A stretch of 64,000 nucleotides of DNA from Sorangium cellulosum So0157-2. Lineage in GTDB: Bacteria > Myxococcota_A > Polyangia > Polyangiales > Polyangiaceae. How positions within the stretch are numbered: the stretch's first letter is position 1; each line of letters starts with the position of its first letter. The notes under the pieces were generated by a model. It was not told the origin of the DNA and ran no database searches. It was given only the letters and a program-made list of their open reading frames with translations. The stretch lies in the NCBI RefSeq assembly GCF_000418325.1, contig NC_021658.1:9624001-9688000 (forward strand), read 5' to 3'. Positions 1 through 9,132 of this stretch are shown here, one piece after another. The position numbers were made by a program, and so were the translations under genes.

Positions 1-1
1 C

Positions 2-241
2 CAGCCCAGCACGTTCTACGACACGCCGATCAGCCCGGGAGGCGGCTTCGATTACGACTGCAGCGGCGCCGAGGAGAGGGAGTTCCGCTCGATCAACTGC
101 AGCGGCCTCCTGACGTGCGCGGTGGCATCCAACGTGTTCCTGGCGGATGTCCCGTGCGGGCAGCGCGGCCCGTTCGGGTCGTGCGGCCTCACCTGCCAGT
201 CCGACATCGTCTTTCCCAATTACCTCAGAGCCTGCCATTGA
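2..241 (+). CDS. 3' end of a Cys-rich secreted protein (partial)
   Basis: The reading frame is open from base 2 to a TGA at 239-241 and gives 79 residues, so only the C-terminus is in the window. It is rich in Cys, Gly, Ser and aromatic residues, with spaced single cysteines (DYDCSGAEE, INCSGLLTC, VPCGQRGPFGSCGLTCQ) and no long hydrophobic stretch. This pattern suits a disulphide-bonded exported protein. No family could be recognised. The next gene on the same strand begins 56 bases downstream. Confidence 0.6.
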   Translation, partial: QPSTFYDTPISPGGGFDYDCSGAEEREFRSINCSGLLTCAVASNVFLADVPCGQRGPFGSCGLTCQSDIVFPNYLRACH

Positions 242-297
242 GCCCGCGCTGGGGCGCTGGCAGCCTGAAGGATGCCGCCCCGCGGAGAGCCGATCCG

Positions 298-1977
298 ATG
301 AAACGCGAACCTCGTACGATCCGATCCGCCGTGTCCTGCGCCGGCCTGTTCGCCGTCGTGGCGGGCGGCTGCAACGCGATCATCGGGCTCGAGGTCGGCG
401 AGCTCGACCGGTCGCAGGCCGGCGCCGGCGCGGCCCCGGGGGCGACCTCCTCCGCGGCGAGCTCGGGCACGGGCGGCTCGGGCACGGGCGGCATGGGCGA
501 GGGCGGCATGGGCGCGGGCGGCATGGGCGCGGGCGGCTCCGGAGCGGGCGGCTCCGGAGCGGGCGGCGGGGGCTCGGGCGCGGGAGGAGAGGGCGGCGGG
601 GGCAGCGGCGGCGGGGTCCCGATGTGCAGCGAGGCCCCGGGCGAGATCCTCCAGCCGTCGGCCGCGTGGGGCGCGACGCTCGGCTTCGACGTTGGCGACC
701 TCACCGCCTCTGGCAACGCGCTGACGGCCGTCGCCACGGATGTCCTCGAGGATTCGCGCTATCAATTCACCGTCGCGAAGTGGAGCGCCGCCGGGGCGCG
801 CGACGGCCGGTACGGGCTCTCGGTGAATGACATCTGGGGCTTGCACCTGGCCGCCGGCAAAGACGTCACCTATGTCGCCGGGGAGTCCGAGGGGGCCGCC
901 AACCTGCCCACGGGGTCGCTCAGCGCCTGCCGCATCGGCCCCGGCCTGCTCGACACCACCTTCACGACGAGCTTCGTGGCAGCGCTCGGCCCAGAGGGCA
1001 AATGCGGGTGGGTGTGGAGCGTCGACGCCGAGCACGGCACCACCGCGCGCGGCCTCGCGGCGACCCCCGAGGCGCTCGTCGCCGCCGTCGACGTGACGGA
1101 CGCCGGCAGGAGCTTCGGGCCGTGCGCGCTCCGGGAGATCCCGGAGGAGTCGGCGCTGCTCGCCGCGCTCCACCCGCAGGACGGCGCGTGCCGGTGGCAG
1201 CACCGCCTCGGGCCGCGAGCGGCCGTGACGGTCAAGGCGATCGCCGCCACCTCGAGGTCAGCGTCGAGGTTCGTGACCGTCGTGGGAGACTACGACTCGC
1301 TCAGCGGAGAGGTCTCGTTCGGCGGGGAGATCCCCTTCGCCTCGGAGCGCCGCGACGTCTTCATCGCGCGCTACGTGACCACCGACGGCGCCCTGCAGGA
1401 CGTGAAGACGCTGAACGTCGGGGGAGATCAGCAGGTGGCGCAGCACGGGGCCGCGCTGCTCCCGGGCGGCGACGTCGTGATCGCCGGGACGTACCGCGGG
1501 CGCGTCCGCTTCGAAGAGCGCTGCCCGCCGCTGCCCGACGCGGGGGAGACCGAGAACCTCTTCATCGCGCGCGTCTCCGACGACGGCGTCGTGTGGAGCC
1601 GCGGGTTCGGCGACGCGACGGAGAGCCAGATCGCGGCCGGCGTGGCGGTGGACGAGGCGGGCTCGATCTACGTCACGGGCGAGTTCACGGGCGCGCTCCC
1701 GCTGGGGGGCGCCGGGGCGCTCACCACCTCCCGGAAGCGGGCGGGATTCCTGCTGAGGCTGGATGCCCGCGGCAATCTCGTCTCGGCCGCCCAGCTCGAG
1801 GGAGACGGCACCGTCGCGCTGCGGGTCGTCGCCGCGGACGGCGGCTCCGGCGATCCCGTCTACGTCGCGGGCGCCGTGACCGGCACCCTCGAGCTCCCCG
1901 GGCTCGACGAGCCGCTCGGCAGCGACAGCGATCCGGAGTCTCAGGGGTTCATCGCGAGGCTCTCGGGCATGCGCTGA
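298..1977 (+). CDS. Gly-rich lipoprotein with beta-propeller-like repeats
   Basis: The protein is 559 residues. The ATG at 298 is chosen because GGAGA lies 9 bases upstream and because it places a signal peptide with lipobox (VVAGGC) at the N-terminus; the frame is open further upstream but without a signal. After the lipid Cys comes a low-complexity linker of Gly-Ser-Gly-Ala and Gly-Met-Gly-Ala units (about residues 50-105), then about 440 residues of repeated beta-strand units with motifs such as IYVTGEFTGAL, VYVAGAVTGTL and GFIARL. These resemble the repeats of bacterial beta-propeller lipoproteins. It is probably anchored in a membrane and exposed outside the cytoplasm; no function is known. 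A copy of its last ~65 codons lies at 10780-10985, on the far side of the RHS locus. Confidence 0.8.
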   Translation: MKREPRTIRSAVSCAGLFAVVAGGCNAIIGLEVGELDRSQAGAGAAPGATSSAASSGTGGSGTGGMGEGGMGAGGMGAGGSGAGGSGAGGGGSGAGGEGGGGSGGGVPMCSEAPGEILQPSAAWGATLGFDVGDLTASGNALTAVATDVLEDSRYQFTVAKWSAAGARDGRYGLSVNDIWGLHLAAGKDVTYVAGESEGAANLPTGSLSACRIGPGLLDTTFTTSFVAALGPEGKCGWVWSVDAEHGTTARGLAATPEALVAAVDVTDAGRSFGPCALREIPEESALLAALHPQDGACRWQHRLGPRAAVTVKAIAATSRSASRFVTVVGDYDSLSGEVSFGGEIPFASERRDVFIARYVTTDGALQDVKTLNVGGDQQVAQHGAALLPGGDVVIAGTYRGRVRFEERCPPLPDAGETENLFIARVSDDGVVWSRGFGDATESQIAAGVAVDEAGSIYVTGEFTGALPLGGAGALTTSRKRAGFLLRLDARGNLVSAAQLEGDGTVALRVVAADGGSGDPVYVAGAVTGTLELPGLDEPLGSDSDPESQGFIARLSGMR

Positions 1978-2139
1978 GCTGCGATTGCATGCCCGGAACG
2001 TCGGTTGCGGACGCACCCGTCCTGGCACGGATGCGTTCGCGGACGCCTCGATGCTGGCATCGACGGGGGTCGCCGGACGGAGCGCTACGCTTGACATGCG
2101 TGAGAGCTCCATGCGCTCCTCTGCGCGAGGGAGGCTGCG

Positions 2140-5100
2140 ATGGCGCCGGTTCCGCAACGTGCTTTGCGGGCGTTGATCCCGCTCTTGATGTTGGTGAGCT
2201 GCGTGCTCGCGCAGGCCGGGTGCTCGTGCAGCCCCGAGCTCCCGCCGGTCCGTCATCACGGCACCATCGCCTGCCGGACGCGCGACACGAGCGCTCCGCC
2301 GAGGGCCGGCCGCGCGCCGGGGGTGACGACCGTCTCCGCCGGCGCGATGGCCGGGACGTTCTCGGTCACGAGCAGCGGAGAGGCCGTGTACGTGATGCCT
2401 CTGACCGCCGTCGCGGGGCGGGCAGGCGTGGAGCCACGGCTCGCGATTCAATTCGATAGCAGCGCCGGCGAAGGCGTCCTCGGGTTGGGGTTCTCCATCG
2501 CCGGCCTGTCCGCGATCACGCGGTGTCCGAAGAGCCTGGCGCAGGACGGGGAGATCCGGGGCGTCCGGTACGACGCCGAGGATGCGCTCTGCCTCGACGA
2601 CAAGCGGCTTGTCCCGGTGGCACGAGCAGCAGGGACGATCGAGTATCGGACGTTCCCCGACACGATGGTCAAGGTGGTCGGGCACTACGCCGCGGAAGGG
2701 GATGCGCCGGCGGAGGCGCTCTTCTTCGAGGCGAGGATGCCGTCCGGGCTCGTCATCGAGTACGGCAAGAGCGACAGCGGCAAGCCGCTCGCGCTCGGTG
2801 GCGCCGCGCGCGCGTGGCTCGCGACCAAGGCGCGCGACGGCCGCGGCAATGCCATGACGTATGAGTACTGCTCTGCGGACGCCGAGGAGGGCTTCACCGC
2901 GGAGTACGCGATCGACGAGATCCGCTACACGAGCTTCGAGGGCGAGCCGGCGCTCGCGCCGTCGCGGGCGGTGCGGTTCGTGTACGAGACGAGGCAGCCG
3001 GCCGGGGTCCGCACGCGCTACGCAGGCGGCATGGCGCTCCAGCGCTCGCTGCGGCTCGACGAGATCCAGATGCTCGGCGCGGACGACGCGCTGGTGCGGC
3101 GCTACGGGTTCACGTACGAGGTCAGCGATACGACGAATCGGACGCTCCTGACCGAGGTCGAGGAGTGCGCGGGCGACGGGGTGTGCAAGCCGCCGACGCG
3201 GTTTCAGTACAGCCGCGGCGAGGCGGGGTTCCGGAGGGTCGCGACGGACATCGCCGCGCCGACCTCCCGGAAGGCGAGCCCGATGCTGTTCGACATCGAC
3301 GGCGACGGGCTCGACGACCTCGTGGTTCCGGACGTTGTCGCGGGGCTCAGCACGCCAGAGAATCCCATCACCGGCTGGCTCACCGCGCGCAATCGGGGGG
3401 TGAGCGGCTCCGCGGCCCCCTTCGCGCCCGCGACCCTGGCGCTCCTCGAGGACTGGGCCGTGATCGCCGATCCACACGGGTCCTCGGATCCCGAGCTCCT
3501 TCAGCCGGAGCTCGGGACCGCATTGGATTACAACCAGGATGGCAGGATGGACGTCTTTCTCCACGACGTTCATGACACCGGCAACACCTGGCTTGTCCTC
3601 CTGACCCAGCCGGACCTGACGTTCGCGGTCCACGACACGGGCATCCGGAGGCCCTTTCCGCTCGGCGTCCGTCCCGCGCCGCCCGGATTGCGCCTGCCCG
3701 AGGGCGCCGTGCACCTCGCCGATGTGGACGGCGACGGCGTGCCCGACCTGATCCAGTGCGACGATCACAGCCGCACGCTGACCGAGAACCCGCGCGAGGC
3801 GACGTGGACCGTCCACCGCTGGACGCCGGAGCGGAACGGCACACCCGCGGGGTTCGACGCCACCGGGGAGTCGCTGGAGCCGCTCAACGGGTTTCCGTGC
3901 GACATGGAGATCCAGACGCTCGACCTCGATGCCGACGGCAAGGTCGATCTGGTCGTGGCGACCGTGCTGACGTTCAGCGATGGCACGATGCTCCCCGCGC
4001 CGACGTACGGAGCGCTCACCCGGCGGCACGATGGGGGCTGGGAGGTGTTCGACACCGAGCTGCCTCAGCCTCCTCGCGGCGGCCGCACCGTGTTCCTCGA
4101 CGTGAACGGCGACGGCTTGCCCGACGCGGTGCAATCGGGCTTCAGCCACGGCGGGCTCCGCACGATTCTCAATACGGGGCCGACCTTCGACGCGCCGGCG
4201 GTCGAGAGCCTCGGCCCGGCGGGCGTCCTCGAGAGCCTCGGAGCGCAGGACTCGTTCTTCCGGCTGGCGGCGCCGCTGGACTACGACGGCGACGGCTTGC
4301 AGGATCTGCTCATGCCGGTGCCGCCGGGCATGCTGCCGGGCTCATCGCTCGCGCTGCCCTCCTGGGCGATCCTCCGGGCCACCGGCGCGCGCGACGGGCC
4401 GACGTTCGCGCTCGTCGACCCGGGGATCCCGTTCGAGGCGGCGGTCGGGGAGGCCGTCACGCTGGCCGAGCCGCACGGGCCGCGCATCGGGGACGTCGAC
4501 GGCGACGGGGCGCAGGACGTGGTGTTGCCGCTCGGGGGCGTGTTCAACGTCTTCCAGAACCTCGCGGCCGATCGGGATCTCCTCGTCGCGGTCTCGGACG
4601 GGATGAACGCGCACGAACCGAGCGAGGCGGGCTTCGTGCCGAACGTGAGCGTCGCGTATGGCCACTTCACCGACGCCTCGATCACGGACGGCACCGCCGC
4701 GGGAGCTCCGGAGCGGGAGAGCATGCTCTACGTGTCGCGGGGCGACGCGGCGAACGCTTGCGATTATCCGCGCCGGTGCGCGGTGGGGCCGCGGCGGGTC
4801 GTCAGCGGCTACGCGCTCAACAACGGCGCGGACCGGCCGCGGCGCTTCGAGGTGCGCTATCGCGACGGGCGCTACCATCGGCTCGGGCGGGGCTTTCTCG
4901 GGTTCGGGGAGCGCGTGGTCGTCGAGGTCGACACCGGCGCCGCGACGGCCGAGCGGTACGACAACGTCACGTTCGACGAGGAGCTCGAGGTCTTTCCGTT
5001 CGCGGGGCAGGTGAAGCATGAGTGGCGCTGGGCTCCTGGGCTGCCGGACCAGCCCAGGCCGGAGCAGATCGAGCTCTCGTTCCTCGATGTGACGCGAGAG

Positions 5101-5682
5101 ATGGTGCCCACGAACGACGGCGCGACCTACTTCACGCTCCCGACCGAGCGCCGGCTCCGGCGAGCGCAGGGCGTGTATCCGCCCGAGAGCGGCGAGGCGC
5201 CACCGGTGGAGGCGTATGTCGAGCAGGTCGCGTCGGGCGGAGAGCGCGGGGCGGCGATCCTGCGCGATACGGCGGCGAAGGTGACGGACTTCGATGCGTT
5301 CGGCAACGTGCGCGCCGAGGAGGTCTCGACCCGCGGCGTCGACCTGACGCTGGAGACGACGCGCACCTTCAAGAACGACACCGAGCGGTGGGTGCTCGGT
5401 CAGCTCCAGACCGAGGAGGCGTGCAGCGCTGCGGCAGGACTCTCGCAGTGCCGCCTGCTCGCGCGCACGACCACGATCTACGGCGAGATCGAGACCGAGT
5501 CGATCGACAGCGACGATGGCATCCCGGACACGAAGCTCGATGTCGCGATCGCGCGGGACGACTTCGGCAACGTCACCGGGGTGACGGCGGACGATGCCTT
5601 CGGCCATCACCGGGCGTGGAGCTCGACGTACGACGCCGAGGGGATCTTCCCCGAGACGCACGTCGACGCGGCCGGCGCGTGA
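2140..5682 (+). CDS. SpvB/FG-GAP/RHS-family toxin, N-terminal part (frameshifted)
   Basis: This 1180-residue N-terminal part starts with a lipoprotein signal (lipobox LAQAGC, about residue 28). An SpvB-like domain follows (about residues 65-160; GEAVYVMPLTAVAG, GVLGLGFSIAGLSAITRC). Seven FG-GAP/VCBS calcium-type motifs come next (DIDGDGLDD, DYNQDGRMD, DVDGDGVPD, DLDADGKVD, DVNGDGLPD, DYDGDGLQD, DVDGDGAQD), predicting a seven-bladed propeller, then a TcdB-like middle region. This is the architecture of TcB/RHS shell proteins that encapsulate a C-terminal toxin. The frame stops at TGA 5680-5682, but RHS-type coding continues at once in the -1 frame from GTG 5679. The gene is therefore either broken by one lost base or, less likely, split with GTGA coupling. 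Confidence 0.85.
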   Translation: MAPVPQRALRALIPLLMLVSCVLAQAGCSCSPELPPVRHHGTIACRTRDTSAPPRAGRAPGVTTVSAGAMAGTFSVTSSGEAVYVMPLTAVAGRAGVEPRLAIQFDSSAGEGVLGLGFSIAGLSAITRCPKSLAQDGEIRGVRYDAEDALCLDDKRLVPVARAAGTIEYRTFPDTMVKVVGHYAAEGDAPAEALFFEARMPSGLVIEYGKSDSGKPLALGGAARAWLATKARDGRGNAMTYEYCSADAEEGFTAEYAIDEIRYTSFEGEPALAPSRAVRFVYETRQPAGVRTRYAGGMALQRSLRLDEIQMLGADDALVRRYGFTYEVSDTTNRTLLTEVEECAGDGVCKPPTRFQYSRGEAGFRRVATDIAAPTSRKASPMLFDIDGDGLDDLVVPDVVAGLSTPENPITGWLTARNRGVSGSAAPFAPATLALLEDWAVIADPHGSSDPELLQPELGTALDYNQDGRMDVFLHDVHDTGNTWLVLLTQPDLTFAVHDTGIRRPFPLGVRPAPPGLRLPEGAVHLADVDGDGVPDLIQCDDHSRTLTENPREATWTVHRWTPERNGTPAGFDATGESLEPLNGFPCDMEIQTLDLDADGKVDLVVATVLTFSDGTMLPAPTYGALTRRHDGGWEVFDTELPQPPRGGRTVFLDVNGDGLPDAVQSGFSHGGLRTILNTGPTFDAPAVESLGPAGVLESLGAQDSFFRLAAPLDYDGDGLQDLLMPVPPGMLPGSSLALPSWAILRATGARDGPTFALVDPGIPFEAAVGEAVTLAEPHGPRIGDVDGDGAQDVVLPLGGVFNVFQNLAADRDLLVAVSDGMNAHEPSEAGFVPNVSVAYGHFTDASITDGTAAGAPERESMLYVSRGDAANACDYPRRCAVGPRRVVSGYALNNGADRPRRFEVRYRDGRYHRLGRGFLGFGERVVVEVDTGAATAERYDNVTFDEELEVFPFAGQVKHEWRWAPGLPDQPRPEQIELSFLDVTREMVPTNDGATYFTLPTERRLRRAQGVYPPESGEAPPVEAYVEQVASGGERGAAILRDTAAKVTDFDAFGNVRAEEVSTRGVDLTLETTRTFKNDTERWVLGQLQTEEACSAAAGLSQCRLLARTTTIYGEIETESIDSDDGIPDTKLDVAIARDDFGNVTGVTADDAFGHHRAWSSTYDAEGIFPETHVDAAGA

Positions 5683-6577
5683 CGTTCGATGAGGGTCTCG
5701 GCGTGCTCGTCGAGCGGGTGGATCCGAACGGGCTCGTGACCGAGTGGAGGCACGACGGCTTCGGTCGCCTGGGGCTCGAGATCAGGCCCGATGAGACGCA
5801 GACGGCGATCGCGCTGTCGCGCACCAAGGACGGCGGCCCGGACCGGGACGCCTGGCGGGTGGTGCAGCGGACCACGACAACCGGCGGCGCCGACGATACG
5901 GTCGAAGTCGACAGCCTCGGCCGCCCGATCCGGTGGTTCTGGTACGGACCTTCCGTGGAAGGCGCCACGGGCGAGCCGCGGCGCTTGATGCAAGAGATCG
6001 CGTATGACGCACGCGGCGAGCGCGTCGCGCGGCGCTCGGTGCCGGTGGCCGAAGGCACGCCGCAAGACGACCTCCTCCACGACGTCTACGAGCACGACGC
6101 GGTAGGCCGCGAGGTGGGGCACACGACCCCGTGGGGCGCGGTCGTGGAGACCGAGTACGACGGCCTGCGGGCCGAGGTCACCGATGCGCTCGGTCACGTG
6201 ACCGTGCTCGAGCACGATCCGCTGGGACGACCGGTGACGGTCACCGACGCGGCGATGGGGGTCACGCGGTACAAGCATGGCCCGTTCGGCGCGCTGTACA
6301 CGGTCACCGATCCGGGCGGGGCCATCACGCGCACCACGCGCGACGCGCTCGGGCGCGTGCGGCAGCTCGACCATCCCGACCGGGGCACGACGGTCTTCAC
6401 CAACGACGGCTTCGGCGAGCTGGTCTCGTCGACCGACGCGCTCGGGCGGGAGGCGATGTTCAGCTACGACGGCCTCGGGCGCACCACCTCGCGCGTGGAC
6501 AAGGACGGCGCCGAGCGGCTCACGACCACCTGGACCTGGGACACCGCGGAGCACGGCATCGGCAAGCTCCACGTGTG
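5679..6577 (+). pseudogene. RHS-repeat middle segment between two frameshifts
   Basis: This frame continues the RHS protein directly (GVLVERVDPNGLVTEW, YDGLGRTTSRVDKDGAERL) through typical YD repeats. It connects to the upstream part at 5679/5682 and should connect to the downstream part at 6576. At 6575/6576 one C is missing compared with the second copy of the same RHS stretch (9207-9340), where the reading is HVLESPDGDK. Here the frame instead runs into an Arg/Ser/Thr-rich nonsense tail ending at 6830. The segment has no ribosome-binding site other than the GTGA overlap. Either the gene is decayed or these are sequencing errors; the sequence alone cannot tell. Confidence 0.75.
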
Positions 6578-8827
6578 GAGAGCCCCGACGGGGACAAGAC
6601 GTACGGCTACACCGAGCATGGCAAGCTCGAGACGGCGGCGCTCCGCATCGACGGAGAGCGCGCGGCGCTGGAGAGCAGGCTCGGCTACGACGAGCTCGGC
6701 CGCGTCGAGACCATCACCTACCCCACACCCGCCGGCGCGGCGCCGTTCGTGGTGGCCCACGACCACGACGCGCACGGCCACGTGCTCGCCGTGCGCGACA
6801 GCGCGACCCGCTCTGCCTACTGGCGGCTGACCGACGTGGACAGCGCCGGCCGCTACCGCGAGGAGGCGTTCGGCAACGGCGCCGTCACCGAGCGGAGCTA
6901 CTACGCGGACAAGCAGCGGCTGAAGGGCGTTCTCACCCGCAGCGGCGCGACCGCGGTGCAGGACCTCGGCTACGGCTGCGACGACCGGCTCAGCCTCACG
7001 CGGCGCACCGACGCGCTGCAGCCGCAGCACCGGAACGAGCGCTTTCGGTACGACCCGCTCGAGCGGCTGACGTGCGCGTACTTCAGCGACGTCGAGAGCG
7101 ACACGGCGCCGTGCGCGCTCCGCTACGACCACGATCCGAACGGAAACCTCACCTTCGCGCCGGACGCCGGCACGCTCTCGTACGACGACCCGCTGCACCC
7201 GCACGCCGCCACCGGCGCGGGCGCGGACCGCTTCGGCTACGACGCCGTCGGCAACCAGATCGCGCGCCCGGGCGGGGTGCGGGTGAGCTACACGCCGTTC
7301 GACCTGCCGAGGGAGATCGCGCAGGGCGCGAGGACCGTCTCGTTCGGCTACGACGGCGACCAGCAGCGGATCCGCAAGACGACGCCGGACGAGGAGATGA
7401 TCTACTTCGGCGACCTGGTCGAGCGGGTCACCGACGCGGCGACCGGGAGGGCCGAGCATCACTACTACGTGCGCTCGCCGGAGCGGGTGGTGGCGATCGT
7501 GACCCGCGGCGGGAGCGAGCCGGGCACCCGATATGTGCACGTCGATCACCTCGGCTCGGTCGATGCGCTCACCGACGAGGATGGCGATGTGATCGAGCGG
7601 CGGAGCTACGATCCGTTCGGCCAGCGCAGAAGCCCGGTGTGGGGAGAGCCCACGCCGGCGTCGTTCTCCAGCGAGACGACGCGGGGCTTCACCGGGCACG
7701 AGGGCGATGACGAGCTCGGGCTCGTCAACATGAAGGGCCGCATCTACGATCCGAGGCTCGGGCGGTTCTTGACGACCGACCCGATCGTGCAAGCGCCGCT
7801 CTCGGGTCAGAGCTGGAACCCGTACAGCTACGTGCGCAACAGCCCGCTCGACCACGTGGATCCGAGCGGGTTTCAGGAAGAGCCCCAAGCTGCTGGGGGA
7901 TTGCCTATTTCAGCTGTCATCGGGAGCGATGGAGTCGTCACCCCTTGTGTGCGCGGGTGTTCGGTGACGATCCAAGGAGTTCGGCCCGTCAGAGCCAATC
8001 GCGAGTCCGTGGAGGTCGGTGCCACGACCGCGCCTGTCGACGTCAGCACGACCGGGACCTCGTCGGGCTATGTGCCGCAACCGGTGACCGTCTCGCCGGA
8101 GCACGCCGGCGCCGGCGGCCCGGGTACCGTCGTCGGCCAGACCTTGCTGGGCGCCGCGGAGGGCACGCGCGACCTCGGTTTCGGGATCGCACGGTCGCTG
8201 GCGCTGAACGCGCTGACGTTCGGGATGTACGGCGGCTACGAGCTCAGCGGCGCAATCTGGGCGGGCTACGAGCAAGACGGGATCCTCGGCGCGCTCAACG
8301 CCGTGACCCCGCTCTACCATATCGGGCTGGGCGCAGCGGACACGGCCCTCGCGATCGACGGAGGCGACTACCGGGAGGCGGGCGCGGCGGGGACCAAGGC
8401 GATGATCCTCGCAGCAGCCACCGTCTTCGGGATGGGGAAGGGGCTGGGAGCGGCGGCGGAGGAATCCGCGATAGCCGCGAGGGCAGCACCGAGAGCGTAC
8501 TCGGTCGCGTTTGAGACGACGATCCCCAAGGTTGGTGCGGGTTCTCGTGGTGCGCACTTCAAGGCAGCAAACGAGGCCCTTCTTGCGGAGATGAGGGCAA
8601 GCCCGGAGCTGGCGTCCGCCATCGATGGGCTCGCGATTAAGGTACCGACCAGTAGTGCAGACACAGTGCTCCAACGGTCACCGCCAGGATGGACATGGCA
8701 CCACGTTCCCCACCGCCCCGGCGCGATGCAGTTGGTGCCCACTCAACAGCATCAAGGTGGACCATGGCAGCCGCTCGTTCACCCTAACGGAGTTGGTGGG
8801 TTCAAATTATGGGGCACAGAGTTCTAA
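6578..8827 (+). CDS. RHS core and C-terminal WHH-type nuclease tip
   Basis: This is the C-terminal part of the RHS protein. It carries further YD repeats and the RHS core end (GRFLTTDPIVQAPLSG, then QSWNPYSYVRNSPLDHVDPSG-type residues near 7830-7880), after which tips normally vary. About 200 residues of Gly/Ala-rich hydrophobic linker follow. The tip ends with GWTWHHVPHRPGAMQLVP and a later HPNGVGG (8686-8824), the pattern of the WHH family of HNH/Endonuclease VII toxins, so it is probably a DNase. The shell is expected to cleave itself after the DPxG motif and release the tip. The immunity gene starts 10 bases after the stop. The coding part is entered by frameshift and no convincing start of its own was found. 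Confidence 0.8.
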   Translation, partial: ESPDGDKTYGYTEHGKLETAALRIDGERAALESRLGYDELGRVETITYPTPAGAAPFVVAHDHDAHGHVLAVRDSATRSAYWRLTDVDSAGRYREEAFGNGAVTERSYYADKQRLKGVLTRSGATAVQDLGYGCDDRLSLTRRTDALQPQHRNERFRYDPLERLTCAYFSDVESDTAPCALRYDHDPNGNLTFAPDAGTLSYDDPLHPHAATGAGADRFGYDAVGNQIARPGGVRVSYTPFDLPREIAQGARTVSFGYDGDQQRIRKTTPDEEMIYFGDLVERVTDAATGRAEHHYYVRSPERVVAIVTRGGSEPGTRYVHVDHLGSVDALTDEDGDVIERRSYDPFGQRRSPVWGEPTPASFSSETTRGFTGHEGDDELGLVNMKGRIYDPRLGRFLTTDPIVQAPLSGQSWNPYSYVRNSPLDHVDPSGFQEEPQAAGGLPISAVIGSDGVVTPCVRGCSVTIQGVRPVRANRESVEVGATTAPVDVSTTGTSSGYVPQPVTVSPEHAGAGGPGTVVGQTLLGAAEGTRDLGFGIARSLALNALTFGMYGGYELSGAIWAGYEQDGILGALNAVTPLYHIGLGAADTALAIDGGDYREAGAAGTKAMILAAATVFGMGKGLGAAAEESAIAARAAPRAYSVAFETTIPKVGAGSRGAHFKAANEALLAEMRASPELASAIDGLAIKVPTSSADTVLQRSPPGWTWHHVPHRPGAMQLVPTQQHQGGPWQPLVHPNGVGGFKLWGTEF

Positions 8828-8832
8828 GGAGG
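8826..8832 (+). promoter_or_regulatory. Strong ribosome-binding site deciding the immunity start
   Basis: AAGGAGG overlaps the RHS stop codon (TAA 8825-8827) and sits five bases before a GTG at 8838. It fixes the start of the immunity gene and suggests independent, efficient translation of the antidote directly behind the toxin. Confidence 0.75.
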
Positions 8833-8837
8833 CGAAC

Positions 8838-9131
8838 GTGACGCTCGACGAAGCCGTGAGACAACTGGACACGCTGGATGAAAACGCCATCCTCTGCGCT
8901 CGACCGCCGTGGACACCTCTCTCCGAATGCGTTATTGCATTACCTGATGAAGATCTGGGCGTACCAAGGCACGTTAAGGACGCCGGGCTCGCCTATTTCT
9001 TGGAAGTGCATGTGGCGCATGAAGTCCTTCGCGTCTTTGGCGACAAACCGGCCACACACGAAGAGAGGGTTCGCCTTCTGATTTACTACGCCGAAAACGA
9101 TGCATATCCAGGGTGGGTGTACCAAGGCTGA
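8838..9131 (+). CDS. Putative immunity protein for the RHS tip
   Basis: This is a 97-residue soluble acidic protein with no signal peptide. It starts at GTG 8838 behind a very strong ribosome-binding site. The position, ten bases after the WHH nuclease tip and on the same strand, is the standard place for a cognate immunity protein; the function is inferred from that context. The sequence (TLDEAVRQLDTLDENAILCA, VAHEVLRVFGDKPAT, LIYYAENDAYPGW) loosely recalls DUF7716-type small proteins, but that assignment is from memory. The stop overlaps the beginning of the duplicated RHS fragment that follows. Confidence 0.65.
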   Translation: MTLDEAVRQLDTLDENAILCARPPWTPLSECVIALPDEDLGVPRHVKDAGLAYFLEVHVAHEVLRVFGDKPATHEERVRLLIYYAENDAYPGWVYQG

Positions 9132-9132
9132 C

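Noticed and set aside
1258-4149. Long minus-strand frame opposite the lipoprotein and RHS genes
   Set aside because: Rich in Arg, His, Glu and Val without family motifs; it mirrors the G/C third-position bias of the real plus-strand genes.
6570-6580. Programmed ribosomal frameshift in the RHS gene
   Set aside because: No slippery heptamer is present, and the internal second copy shows that a base is simply missing.
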